64,000 nucleotides of DNA, taken from assembly GCA_964023205.1 (NCBI GenBank), contig OZ026850.1, forward strand, positions 2,750,368 through 2,814,367, read 5' to 3'. Below, piece after piece: positions 1 to 12,090 of the stretch; position 1 is the first letter of the stretch, and each line of letters opens with the position of its first letter. The notes beneath the pieces were generated by a model, which worked only from the letters and a program-made list of their open reading frames with translations, searched no databases and had not been told where the DNA came from. Made by a program: the position numbers and the translations under genes. The stretch is from Lutraria lutraria. Lineage: Eukaryota; Mollusca; Bivalvia; Venerida; Mactridae.

Positions 1-698
1 ATTGACAAATTTATAAGTCAACAAATCCACCATTAATTTATGCATACAAGTAAGGTACACAATAATTCTAAAATGATTCAAGTCCGGTTGGCTTCGTAAG
101 CTGTTTGGCCAGTCCACACGCGCAATACTCCACCAGCCGGTGTTCACTGTTCACTACGCAATATATTTTAATGTCTAAGTAACAAGGTAAAAATACTTGA
201 GATCGCTCGCCAATCTCAAATCCTGTTAAGTTTTTTGTCATTTTGCTAAGTTAATTAAGTTAAAACATAGATGATACTAATCATACAAAATTCCATCTAT
301 GTGTATTCAAACCAGTGTTTTGCAGCCAACTGCAAAGAAAGGTCACCCTGTGAATAAAGGTCATTCTAAAAAAAACATTGATTATTTGGAACAAAGTAAA
401 CTCTGAATAAAGGCCATGTATCAATAAAGACCACATTTTGTCTTATAGCAAGAGTGGTCTTTTTTCACAAACTTGACTGTTAATGATCTAAATTTGTATT
501 CGAACGTCTTAAAGCTATATCATTTCCAACGTAAATTGCAGCATTTGTTCTGTATGTAGAAAGCATTGCATGTTAGAGTTCTGTTAGTCTTGACAGAAAT
601 ATATCAGCTTAATTAAAGGCCAGATGATTTGCTGCATTGAAAGAACAATTTTTGAATTGACTAGTATTTAATTGTATGAATTTTCTATTTTTTTTCAG
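1..698. other. Intron or upstream sequence of the first gene, no coding seen
   Basis: AT-rich sequence with no exon I can support. It ends in a strong polypyrimidine tract and AG at 691-698, the acceptor of the exon that follows. A small transposon copy at about 335-480 is listed separately. Confidence 0.4.
335..480 (-). mobile_element. Short MITE, near-founder copy of the intron-1 double-minisatellite element
   Basis: Read on the minus strand it starts at a CAGTCAAGTTTGTG-type end (near 478), then has a GTGGTCTTTATTG segment, one GGCCTTTATTC unit, a spacer with the words TTTACTTTGTTC and CAATG, and two units of ACCTTTATTCACAGG type. This is the same order as in the element at 22863-23057 and in the giant arrays at 27355-30590. 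The far inverted terminus is not clearly preserved. Confidence 0.55.
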
Positions 699-827
699 GC
701 AACAATGTTGAAGAAAAGTAAGAATAAAATAAGAAGGCGCAATACAGAACCTAGTATATTTTTTCCAGAAAATGACAGCTTAAAAGCTCAGTCGCCCAGT
801 GACGAAAATAGTACTGGACCCCTTTAA
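699..827 (+). CDS. C-terminal coding exon of an unrecognised protein
   Basis: A classic acceptor (T-rich tract then CAG at 696-698) is followed by 42 open codons and a TAA at 825-827. The peptide begins ATMLKKSKNKIRRR and ends in a polar Ser/Pro/Asp/Glu-rich tail (DENSTGPL). It contains a basic stretch followed by RRRNTEP, which fits a mode-I 14-3-3 binding motif (R-x-x-S/T-x-P) and a basophilic-kinase site. No fold can be assigned from this tail; upstream exons must lie before base 1. The residue pattern looks like a real intracellular regulatory tail, but the assignment as coding rests only on the acceptor, open frame and composition. Confidence 0.5.
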   Translation, partial: ATMLKKSKNKIRRRNTEPSIFFPENDSLKAQSPSDENSTGPL

Positions 828-2720
828 CATAGTATGTTATCAAAGTATGAAACTATTTTCTTACAATTCATCTTGTAGCAATACTTTCAATGATTTTTTA
901 TAACGGGTCGTATTATGGAAACACCCATGGTTGGCGGGGAGGGTGGGTGGTTTTCACAACGGTGTCTACTTTGTAATTCAAACAGTCTTATTCAGATCCT
1001 CAACAAACTTGTTTATTTGAGAGCTCGGCCAAGTTCGATAACCAGCCCAATCGGCCCAGGAACATCTGAGTTATGGCCCTTGACGCTAAATTAATAACAG
1101 CAAAGTTATATCTTTCACTGTGCACATTTGCATTTACAAGTTAATCTCTGTGGTTTTCCAATCTTGGCAATAACTATTACAATCCTGTATTTTCGTTGGG
1201 CTTAATTTTCAATAGTATTACAATAGTCAAAACTGGTCCCAATAATCACCCCTAGTATTAATCTGTTATTTGGGGCCTCCATGATCGAGTTGTGCTGGTT
1301 TCCGACTTTTGAATGTTGTTCAAGGTCAGGTTCAATACTTGACATTTTCATTTTAATAAGTACAAAATTAATGTTCGCAATGATTAGAAAGCGTGTTGTG
1401 TTCAAGACCTCTGTGATCAAAGTCATGGTGTGTGTTCTAAGGTCAACAGGTATATTTAGGTCTGGTCCATATCTCTACCCACTTGCCCTCAAAAATGTCT
1501 AGCTATAATTGTGATCAAATTGGTGTCAGCGTCTGCGTCATGCAAAAACTTTAATGTAGCTTATACCTCAGAAAATATTAGAGATAGCAACATGAAACTT
1601 CATTAGTGGATAGATCTCACTGAGGCAGTGAACAGATGAGCACTGGCACCGCTGGCAGCACTTTAGTTTTCAATCAAATAGGGGTCTCTATGTTACATTG
1701 CTGTTGTTCGTTCATTTGTTTTGTATGATATTTTATTTGATAAAATTATTTTCTGAATAAAAAAATGTTTCTTCTTTTTTCTTTTCAGGTATGTTTCACT
1801 AAATCTTTCCTATGTGTTGACATTGTACACATGTATATAATAACTGACCTTATTAATTATGTGATCGTAAGACTTTGACAGCATACAAGTGTAAAATTGT
1901 GCGAGTTATTCTGTACCTTGTGTATGTGCGATACTTATTACTTTTGTTTGTTTGAATTTTGAACGTTCCAGAAGCACGCATGAGTTAACATGTCTTATTT
2001 GGAGGATGGTTTGTTTTAATTTAACGAAGATGTGTGATTGAAATGTTCATGACAAATAAATTTTGTGAGTGAATCTGCGTTGGATTCGAGTTTTTAGAAC
2101 AAGTTTCGTGAGTGATTTTTTTTGGAAATTCTACCTCCGATTTTTGTGAAAGAATTGTGACGAAGAATTTTGACATTTCATTTTAAGTAACTAGGGATAA
2201 GTGCAATGTGTTACCTTTATTGTAGGTAGAAACTATAGTGATTGGTAAGATGAAAAATACAAAAAATGGCTGTTTTTTCAAGCCCTGGTGTTGCTTTTTT
2301 CTGTTTTTGTTTTTATAAAACAAAGTCTTTTATGCTTTATTTTGAAATTGATCACAGTGACTGTAAACAATGGTAATATTGGGTTAACACTGTTAGATCA
2401 TTTCTGCCAGAGACAAGTGTCTACTTTCTTTCTCCTTTTATAAAAGTTATCTTATTTTTATTGGCTTATTGTTTAAGCAATGATCTGATCTAACCATTGT
2501 CCATTATTGAGTGAAAAGACAATGCAAGTCTAGTGATATAAATTTTTCTTAATTTGTGGTTTTGAACCAATTGTGAATGAATTGAAATAAATTCATTTTT
2601 ATTTTACAATTGAATTTTCTGTAAATGCATTATTTAGTAATTCAAAAAATCAAATGAAAAAAAGAATTTTTTTAGATATGTTTATACTCTGTATTATGAA
2701 AAAATTTCCGGTTGTTTGAA
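828..2720 (+). other. Probable 3' UTR or downstream flank, T-rich
   Basis: No open frame of note. The plus strand is strongly T-rich, as in a long 3' UTR. AATAAA words occur near 1756, 2055 and 2585, any of which could end the transcript. A second acceptor-like tract (T-rich plus CAG at 1786-1788) could mark an alternative last exon, but what follows codes for nothing recognisable. Confidence 0.25.
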
Positions 2721-2723
2721 ACA

Positions 2724-2995
2724 TACGTCGTGGTCCAATGGTTAGAGCTGGACATGTCACCCAGACTTCCAGGTTTGAGTCTCAGTCACGGCAGATCATA
2801 CCCTTCTACGAAAAGTTGACAAAAATGTTGTTTCTCCTTCGTATGTGGAGACGTTGCCGGCTCCTTGTGAAACGGTAAGTTAGTACTGGTTAGAAAACAG
2901 TCCAGGACAACTTGTTAGGTGAACCTGCCGTCACTGTTTATAGCAGAAATATCGTTTAAAACGTGCGTTAAACCCACTGCAACAGAAGAAAACGT
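2724..2995 (+). mobile_element. tRNA-derived SINE
   Basis: A tRNA-like head carries an A box (TGGTCCAATGGTTAGAGC) and, about 35 bases on, a B box (GGTTTGAGTCTC), the two internal RNA polymerase III promoter parts. The body holds TGCCGGCTCCTTGTG and TAGTACTGGTT, both shared with the truncated SINE near 31.05 kb (first) and the SINE at 11.8 kb (second). The tail is A-rich (AACAGAAGAAAA). Confidence 0.75.
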
Positions 2996-3618
2996 AAGTT
3001 TATTAAAATCAAAGAAGCAAAATGCTCTCTTGGTACTGCAACATTTAATGTGTTGATGTCATGTTGTTACTGGTGTTAGCGTTAGTGTCAAACTGGCTCG
3101 TTCTTACATGTTGAGTTATATCAGATGCCATCTTTTTTAAATCCGATCTGGAAATATTTGTGCAGTTCTTTATTTGCATCTAGTCAGCATATTTTAATCT
3201 GTTCATTTAGCATGTTCTTCCATGTTAACTGTAAACTGCAGTATAGATCATTATTTATAAATCCAATATTTTCTGCGGCTATGTATAAATTACTTCGTTA
3301 TATTTTTTATTTGCCATGCCAACATATTTTTAGTACATACATAAGTTCCATATATATTATATAAAGTATTGATATTTTTATGACAGACTTTATTTTTATT
3401 TTGCATATTTTTGTGGTCAAATAAATTTCATTTCCTGGCCACTTTAAGGCTTATTTTTATATAAAATTGTTGTTTGAGGTTTCGACTTATATTGCTTTTT
3501 AATAGCATAGTGTAATTGCTGATATATTTTGACTAAAACTTACCTGAGCATATAGTTTCATGAACGACTTATATTGGTCTATTTACCCCATTCTTATATA
3601 TTCTTCATTCATAATTAA

Positions 3619-3976
3619 AGGGGCATATCCTACAACTGACAAACATTCTTTGAAAGTGTAAAAATGTGTTAGATGTATATGTAAAACAATATATAATGGA
3701 TAATTGCAAGAAGAACTTGGGTCATAAAATGACTAGTTTAGGTACTAGCCGCAAAAATCATAGCTATGAATAATAAATCACTTCCACCCAAAAATTGTAC
3801 AACAAATTCCAAAGAGTTTCCGATCTTTTATGGAAACTAATATTTTTTGTGATTTTATTTTTAATTGGATGAATTTTTGGCTGAAACTTTCTTTGTCGGC
3901 TTTTTTCTTTACAAGCTTCTAATTTATCACCTTTTTGCCTTGATTCTAGATGCACCAAGTTGTAGGGTATGCCCCT
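3619..3976 (+). mobile_element. TTAA-flanked MITE, family with AGGGGCATA termini, copy A
   Basis: Inverted ends AGGGGCATATCCTACAACT and the reverse complement of AGGGGCATACCCTACAACTT sit inside TTAA at 3615-3618 and 3977-3980. Two close relatives lie at 23326-23802 and 24173-24533 and a more distant one at 42241-42757. TTAA target duplication is typical of the piggyBac superfamily and of Kolobok; the superfamily is inferred. A 64-codon minus-strand frame inside it recurs in other copies (see findings). Confidence 0.75.
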
Positions 3977-5814
3977 TTAAAGAAATATTTTTCGGCAGTA
4001 TTAAATTATCTACTCACAGTTAAGGGTTGTTGATCTTGTTTGTGTTAAAAAAGTGGCTCGCTACGCACATGTTTAAACCTGGAGTTTCTGTGATGTCATC
4101 ATGACGTCATAGACAGTGTACATAGAAATGATCTTAGTTAACTTTAAACAAGCTGGCAAGAGTTATGTGCCCTTTTCATAAAAAAAGCTTTATACCATTG
4201 CAATGTTCACTAATATATCAGATGGGCATCACTGCTTCTCTTTTTCTGCAGGTCATAGACTTCTTTCAGTCCCATTCAATTTTTTTTGCCAAGATTGTGA
4301 TTTTCATATTAACTATTTCTCTGAAAAAGTATGTTTAACTGTTCTACCATCCTGTTTTTGCAGAAAGGTATTGAAAACATGGTATTTCTTTTTGTCATAC
4401 TTTGTAATTCTAAGGTCAGACCTGAAATAAGTGAGTTAAGTGATCTCTGCTCAGGTAAGGGACGTCTTCAGTAATCATGGCCATAATGTTCCATTTTGTT
4501 AATAGATTTTATTCCTCTCAGTCCCGCTTTATTCATTTTGTCTTTTTTGCTAAAATTACGATAAAGCGTAACATTCATTTGGGTTTTTGTTGATGATTTT
4601 TATGACATATCTTCGTCTCGAAGGACATGTTACTTGAGAGAACTGGATTTTCTTATAAAAATTCTGCTTATTCTTTATATGTATGAATATGTTGCATTTA
4701 AAAAATGCTTTTAAAATGTTTTTCATTCAATTCCAAGACAACAGCTTATTGATGTTATTTGCATGGAGTTAATGACAAGATCCGTCATATTCTGATTTGA
4801 ATAATTTCTTACGAGTTGTGGAGAAATGATGAAATAGTCTTGTATCAGAAATTTATTTTATAGAAGTTTCTGACTACTATTTATTAGCTGCACACTTTGT
4901 CTAGAATTCTGTTGGTGTTAAAATGATTTTTGTTGCAAGCAGAAATGTACTTAATAATGTTTTAACATATTATTGTTGAAAAGAACCTGTGTTTCAAGTG
5001 TGTTATTTAGAATTTAAATTATTTAAGTAAAAAAGGGGTTCTAGTGATTCCCTTAAAGTGTGAACATTCTGTTGTTTCTTCTTTGAAGACATGAGAAGGC
5101 TGGTTTTCTATATTCCAGTCGTCGGTTTGAGGCCAAGGCAACTGTTTCTTAAGTTTCTCGATGTCAAAGAGTGTGTTACGTAATTGTTAATATTAAATCC
5201 ATCTTTGAGATGCTGTTTGCTTTGAAAAATAAGCGATGTTTAACTTATTTAGTACTGATAAGCGATCTAGGAGCTTTGGCTGAGCCTGTGTACGCTGTAT
5301 GTTATTTCTGAAATGAGGTGACTGCTAAGTAAAAACTCTAGATTATAATGTTTAACCTGTCTTGGTCTGTTTTTGATGGCAATTTTACTGTTTATACTCT
5401 TGGTATTTTCTGATTAATGTGCAATATTTATTTGTTATGAATACAGATGAGGGCACAGTATTTTGTTGTTGTTAAATGTTTTTATTATTATTATAATTAT
5501 TATTATATTATTATTAATCTTTTATTGAATATACATGTTTTGTTAATTTTTAGTTTATAGTTCATTATAATATCATTTTATTTGGCTCAAGATGGTCAAA
5601 GGCTCTGGTAGCCAGCATATTTATTTGTTCAATAATTTATTTGGTTCCTTTTGCTCTCAAATTCTATTTGAAACACTTTGGTTTGATTTATCAAATATTT
5701 GCAGTCAAATGCCCCAAAAATAGTATTTGTCACACATGATAACTTGTAGTATGATATATCGATTCTTATTGAAAGCTTCACTTTGCTGAATGGATACTTT
5801 TTTATCCTCTGGGC

Positions 5815-6000
5815 TCAAGTATCTCAAAAAATGGCAAAGTTAAGGTCAATTTAATCTGCTCTATTGGATTTTCTTTATAAATACAAACTGAGTTAAATAT
5901 GGTAACAATGTGGTTGAAGGCCTCTTGTTTGTCAAAAATGGTCGGCTGTGTATGATTTTCAGGATTTTTTATTTGGCCCCATTGTCACCCCTAAACTAGT
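5815..6000 (+). repeat. Dispersed repeat, copy 1 of 2
   Basis: Shares words such as AAATGGCAAAGTTA, GGTCAATTTAATCT, AACAATGTGGTT and AAGGCCTCTT in order with 7925-8085, at roughly 80 percent identity by eye. No terminal inverted repeats or coding capacity seen; the class is unknown. Confidence 0.6.
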
Positions 6001-7924
6001 ATACACCAGTTTGTTACTACTGTAAGTAAGAATCCCATCTCAGGGCCAGACAACTTTTAAATATGAGGAAGTCTAACTGGCTTAAGGAAGGTTGACGTTT
6101 CTAACCAGGCGTTCACCAGAATTCTTCCTCCACTGTTTACATTGAAGAGTCGCCAAATGACGTTTAAACCAAGTGACAAAAAATATCCTTAGTCTGTAAA
6201 TTTGCTACCATTAGAAATCTGTCTCCCGACAAATGTCTCCCGACAACGCTCTCCCTTGTAATTTCAAAAGAACGTGTCTTTCTTATTCGTGATGAAACAC
6301 GATGATTCGTTGAGATTGTGTACTTTTTCAAACACCTGAAGTATCGATTACGGTATCGGTATTTTATTAAACGGTTATGGTCCGGTTCAAATTTAAACGA
6401 TTCTTGGTGGTACTGTCTCGGTATCTAGTACCGGTGTCCAACCCTAGCTCCTCTTAAGTTCTAGATTTTTTTTTTAATATATATTGTTGAAAACTTGGAC
6501 ATATATTTACACTGGTTGTGAATATGTTAATTTATATTATATCAAAGTTTATATTGTATTATTATAATTTATACATTTCTTAGTTAAAGGGACTAGACTC
6601 GAGATTTATATACTTTATCCTAATTCTAAAATCTTTTTTTCAATTGAAAGTAAAGGAAAACCAATGAAAACCAGACCCCATCCGGACTGGGCCAAATGTC
6701 CGGTATTCTTAAAAGTCCGGTTTTAAGAGAATTCCGGTTTTCTGAGAATTTTTTGTTAATGAATTCTGAAAAAAATTGACTAGGAAAATCGGCCGATTAT
6801 CAGAAGATTCTGGTTTTCAGGGGTTTTGCGGTTTTGAGAATAAAAAATTTAATATGAAGGAATTTAAGGATTTCTTATACATGGATAAAAGTTTACTGGG
6901 GTGTTCAGGAATTTCTGCTTCTTTGAGGGTCTCTGGACTGTTAAGTTTTTTTCCCATTAATGTGTCATCAAGCCTAAATTTTAAATAGTTTTTTTTCAAA
7001 ATTGTCAACTTGCGCCTGGGCCAATGTATGCTGTACTTATTCACCATACCCCTTGATACTGGATAAATAGTGTATTAGCCACTTGTGTATCCTTAAAAAT
7101 GTTTGTTGCGGGGGATAGGGTACCATATAGGTAGGAAAGTTTTTCTTTTTTTTACACTGAACCCAAAATACCTGTTAAAATGCAATTTATATATTGAAAA
7201 AAAAATTGCCCAAGAGACCCTTAAAAGTTGGGTAGGGTCGTTATGGGTTAGTACAGTAGCGTAACCCTAAATAAAAAATTTTTAGGATGACCCTGTATAT
7301 ACATGAAGTATCGTTGAAAAATTGAAACAAACTCCACCTCACAGAGGCTACAACTTTTGCTTATGTCTTAGTTATACTTTTTATGATTTTCGATGTAAAA
7401 TCTTTGGTGTAGTCCCTTTAACGGAGACCCTTTTTTCAGTCCATTTAAGACAAGTCTGTCGGCTTGTAGTGATTATCATTTGCTTAGTTTATGTATCATA
7501 TTGTTAACTTGCACTTTTGAGAGTTACACTTTTTGACTGTCACAGGTAAAAAAAAAGTGTGGATCCATATTACCATGTCTTTGAGAACACGTCGCATATA
7601 TTTTTCGTGATAAATTTATGAAAATTTTGATGATACATGAACGAGCTTGCTGTTATTTTGATTGTTTTATTGACAATATATTTAAACTATTCTAGTGTGA
7701 TATAAGTTAAAAATGATTGGTTTCTGTGTTAAATTTTTATTTTGTGTTATTCTGCCTGGCCTGAAATTTATTGTGGTATTTATTTAGAAGTGATCATGAA
7801 ACATATTCTGTCTTTTGCAAGTATTTACAGAGGTAACAATATTGTGGATATATCTGGAATACCAGATATATGTGTCCTGAAATAGCTTTGATTTCTTAGC
7901 AAAATGAAAGTTATTTGATGGAAA

Positions 7925-8085
7925 TATCTCCAGAAATGGCAAAGTTATGGTCAATTTAATCTAGTCTGAAGCTTATTCTTTAACACAAACAGAGTTAAAT
8001 GTATTAACAATGTGGTTTAAGGCCTCTTATTTGGCAAAAATGGTCGGCCACACAGGATTTTTATTTTGGCTCTATTGACGACGTG
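7925..8085 (+). repeat. Dispersed repeat, copy 2 of 2
   Basis: Direct-orientation partner of 5815-6000, with the same ordered words including AAAAATGGTCGGC near the right side. About 2.1 kb separates the two copies. Confidence 0.6.
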
Positions 8086-10877
8086 TATTTATTATATTGA
8101 ACTCCAGCAGTCTTTGGCCTTGGAATTTGAATTAAGAGCTTTTAGACTGTAAAGAAATAAGTATTTTAACACCTGAGATCATGCTGTACTTTATCTTTAA
8201 GTCCAGCTTGAATTTACAGTTTCATTTTGTTATACCATAGTTAGATTTATTGATTTAAAGATTAGATATATCTTAGATACTGTGATTTGCATCATTTATT
8301 AATAAATAGTTACAAACAGCATATGTTTAACATAAATAGTTATTAAAACACAATTGCATATAGCACAAGAATTTAAAATACAAAATACCAGTAATTTGAA
8401 AATAAGTGAAAAACATTATACAAATGTATTTACATACATTTTACCTTATATACCAAGGATTACACTAATTAGAGACAGCTCTTATTTCCATTGTTGAATT
8501 AATCAATATTGAATTTTATATATTATTTATATTTTACGCAAATTTGAAATGATCTAGTTGGGGTTTATCTAGTTACCTTTCGGTACCTGATAAGATACTG
8601 TTAAAAGTTGACAAATTCCTTTATATACTAAAATGGAACAATTTTAAATAAGTACTGGTAGCTGATTGTTATAATTTAGAACATGCCTATTGAGTAAATT
8701 TGTTTAGCATTTGTTTATATGGATATTATTGAGGCCGTATTCAAAAAATGATTTGTTTGCATTACCTGAAAGAATTCTGATTATTCATGTTGTACAGGTA
8801 CGCAACATAGTATTTTTAGGTTGTTGCCTAGTGATATGAACATATGGTGTGTGTTTAATAAAAAACTCGAACGTTTTTATGGAAAACAGTCAAAAAGAAA
8901 TTTCAAAAGAATCTTCAACATTTTCATGTTGTGCTGAACAAATATTTTTTTTTAGGTATGGCTTGAAATATTTGCATCCTAGGCATCAGAGGGGAAGATG
9001 TAATTGAGTTCATGAGATTTATATGGAAGTTTGTGAGAATGTTTTGCGGAACACATTTTTCCTCATGAGAAATTACTGAATTCTATTCTGGCCATTAAGT
9101 CGGAAAGAATTGTTTTGTTTGTGTGTAATTAATGATTAATTGATTGTTTAGGATTTAACTGTTTTTGTGATTGTAATATATTTGTTTAAGTGATGATTTT
9201 ATGCTAGGTGGTCATTGTGATTGTTGTACTGTTGATCTATATAAATATATGTATAGGTCTTATGAAGCTGAAATTTGTATTGGTTTATGGCAAAAGGGAT
9301 TTTTTTCAATGTTTTTGCTGGTATAAATAGTTTCAATTTATTTTACTCATCTCTTCATAATGTTGTGGTTTTTTATGAATTTTGTGTGAAAACTCTGCAG
9401 AGCAGCGTTCTTCATTTTAATGAGTTGTTTCCCTTTCTGCAGGGCAGTATGTCATTACTTACCTCCCTTGATATGAGTCAGAACGACTGGATTTTTATAA
9501 TCAGAATTTCTTTCATATATAATTCAGGTACAAATGCTACTATGTGAAGTGTTGACAGACTGATTTATTTTCCATTATATAATAGGAACTATCGACGGAA
9601 TTCTACAAACAATACAAGTTTGGTCACACATACAGTTATGCACAGACAGAAACTAAAGACCTGTACATACATAGATAAGAAATTCCTGTAAGCGCCTGTA
9701 GAAAATGCTATTTTTGCACGCAGCAGATCTTTGAATTTTGCAAACTACTTAAAATTTGTGCAAATCTCATTAATGAATTTTCAACCACGTCATTAAGTAC
9801 TCTTTTTTCTGATGCAAGAAAATATTTTCAATATGATTTGTTAAGAAGTTTCTTTGAGATTATTACTTAAATTCAACCAGTATAGCAGAAAAATGACAAA
9901 ATGTACATTATAAGGTTCATGCAGGGGTCTTTGTACTTTTTTTGTGCTCCAATTTTTATCAACTCGGTATCATTTGTAGGGAATTTCTTGCTCTATTGCA
10001 AGATATAATTTACCTTGATACATCTTCAATAGAAAATTAGCAATAAGCAAACGTGATTTTGCGAGATTTTGTCAATCTGCCGCGTGACTTCGCGAGATTT
10101 AGACTACTTGCTTATCTGTGTATGTATAGGTCTTTGCAGAAACTAAAGATTTACACTGTACCCTTCTCCAATTTCTCTCCAGTTTCAACTGTGACCATCT
10201 CCCTGTAATAAGATAAGTCAATTTCTCAAGCATATATTTCATTTTAAAAACAGTCTGAGAACACTTCACAAGCTTTTGAATGTTAGTGCAATGTTCTGCT
10301 ATGTAGCAGTTTATATGATACATATGTGTTTAACTTGACTATATAAAAATTGAATCCAGTGTGATATCAAAATGGTTATTTTCAACATATACATTTAATA
10401 TTGTATTCTCATTAATGTGACAAATATTGACTGTTTTATTCATCCCTGCCAACGTGTATGTAATTAAGTATTAGTGTATATTTTTCTTGGATAAAATCTC
10501 TTCCTACATATGAATGCTATTTTTCTTAATCCGTTAATTATCATGGTATTGTTAGTATGTCTTGTCCAAATTCAGAAAAACCAAGATAAATGTATCTTTA
10601 ATAAATTCTTGCGTTTAGCCAAAAAATTTGAAGTATTTAAATGAATGTATTTTCTATCAATTAGATTTTTACTACAATTTTTTTGTGTATTATAAACATA
10701 GATTTACTTACAAATGTATAATGTTTGCATTTATGTTTCCAACAATTGTAATTCAGTTTTAAAAAAATGTCTTGTAGAGTGTGGAAAAATAAGTTATTGA
10801 CGGAAAATATATCCTTGAAATAATAATAAGAGAGTAGTAAAATATTTTTTATTGTACTGAAGTCTGTATTTGAATGT

Positions 10878-11055
10878 ACTGTGCAACCTCTACAAAGCAA
10901 CACCCTCTGGGAGAAGCAAAAATATGTTGTTATTGAGAGGTTGTTGCTTTAGATAGGTTAAATTAGTAGTTAAATGGTACAGTTTGGAAAAGTTATGCTG
11001 TTGTTGAAGAGAGGTTGTTGCTCAAGAGAGGGCCGCTCTGGAGAGGTTGCACTGT
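10878..11055 (+). mobile_element. pogo/Tigger-like MITE with CAGTGCAACCTCT termini
   Basis: Left end reads ACTGTGCAACCTCTACAAAG; right end GAGAGGTTGCACTGT. Internal AAGCAACACCCT and GAGAGGTTGTTGCT are shared with the copies at 23060-23242 and 26455-27098. The copy at 23060 has clean TA flanks and CAGT termini, which is why a pogo/Tigger link is proposed. Confidence 0.65.
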
Positions 11056-11429
11056 GTCTATAGATTGTACACTATCATCACACATACTGTCTAACGAGAC
11101 AAAGCTCTGTGCAAAAGAATAACTTGGTTATGTTATATTAATTTCATATAATATTTCAGTAAGCACTTATTTAGACTTTTCTGACAATGTTATGGAAAAA
11201 CTCAGTTGCTATAGGACAAGTTTTTTTTCTATCTGACACATACATTGTTTTTGAAATCCCTCTGAATAAATTGCCTGTCAAACTTACTGTACCGTCATTT
11301 CTTAAAAGTCAACATTCTATTTTTTAAGTGTTTGTAATGTAGTCTATAATGCAAAGTTATGAATGCGGAGGACTTAAAAAATTTGGCCTGTATTTTAATG
11401 AAGTGTTTTAATCAAAATCTTACACTATA

Positions 11430-11735
11430 CAGGGATTTTCTTTATGTATATATCGAGGGTTCAACGCAATAGTGTCGTAACTCATATTGAAATAAGAACA
11501 AGTTACTACAGTGTTGCGCTGAGCCCTCGATATGTAGCTTGTAGAGGGTGTTCTCCAATCTAAAATTTTTTTGAGACCATGCAAATTTCCCCAAATTTCC
11601 AATTTAGTCCTTGAAATTTTATTCCCCAAATCGGTTTCAGGTAAGAATTTTTCCCACAAAAGAGACTTCAACCCGCTGTTTCATCCCCATATTAAGGGCT
11701 AGTGTGTCTTCCCTAAACCATAAAGAAAATCCCTG
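11430..11735. mobile_element. Inverted-repeat transposon with CAGGGATTTTC termini
   Basis: Ends CAGGGATTTTCTTTATG and CATAAAGAAAATCCCTG are inverted repeats. The same five bases, CTATA, flank both sides. CAGGG termini are common in hAT elements, whose usual duplication is 8 bp, so the class is tentative. Inside, 11454-11531 is a second inverted repeat (TCGAGGGTTCAACGCAA against TTGCGCTGAGCCCTCGA). Confidence 0.6.
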
Positions 11736-11778
11736 CTATATACATGTTAGGTTTTATACACTATTATACTAATTTGCA

Positions 11779-12090
11779 CACCCGCCTCCGTGGTTGAGTG
11801 GTTAAGGTCGCTGACTTCAAATCACTGTAACCTCTCACTGATAGAGGGCCGTGGGTTCAAGTCCCGCTACCGACCATGTCTCTTTACTTAAGAAAGTAAG
11901 TCAGTTGCTTACGGAGAATGGAAGTCTAGTACTGGTTCTTCCCAGGAAAGATGGTTTGGTGAACTTTCCGCCTCATAATTATGACTTACTGTTAAAAAGA
12001 GGTGTAAAACTCGAAATATACAAATTTGCGCAGAGTTGTCCACACAAAGGAAGTCTTCAAAAATATCAAGGAATGATGATTGTATAAAAT
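11779..12090 (+). mobile_element. tRNA-derived SINE, different tRNA head
   Basis: The head resembles a class-II (Leu/Ser-like) tRNA: A box TGGTTGAGTGGTTAAGG, a long variable arm, and B box GGGTTCAAGTC. The body includes TAGTACTGGTT followed by a CCAGGA...GGTGAAC segment that matches the SINE at 2724-2995, although the tRNA heads differ. The 78-codon frame inside it looks accidental. Confidence 0.75.

Larger units (their letters stand above)
3981..10877. other. Long gene-free, T-rich region
   Basis: No exon with supporting motif or splice structure on either strand. The plus strand remains T-rich. Low-complexity ATT stretches occur near 5487-5520. The only repeat seen is the dispersed pair at 5815-6000 and 7925-8085. 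A TTTTTTTAG acceptor-like site near 8945-8955 leads into nothing recognisable. Confidence 0.35.

Noticed and set aside
1775..1800. Acceptor-like site as a further exon of the first gene
   Set aside because: Strong polypyrimidine tract, but the sequence after it codes for nothing recognisable; kept only as a remark.
2724..2800. Functional tRNA gene
   Set aside because: A and B boxes are present, but the acceptor stem and anticodon arm do not close and a SINE body follows.
11851..12087. 78-codon frame starting MGSSPATDHVSLLK
   Set aside because: Lies wholly inside a tRNA-derived SINE.
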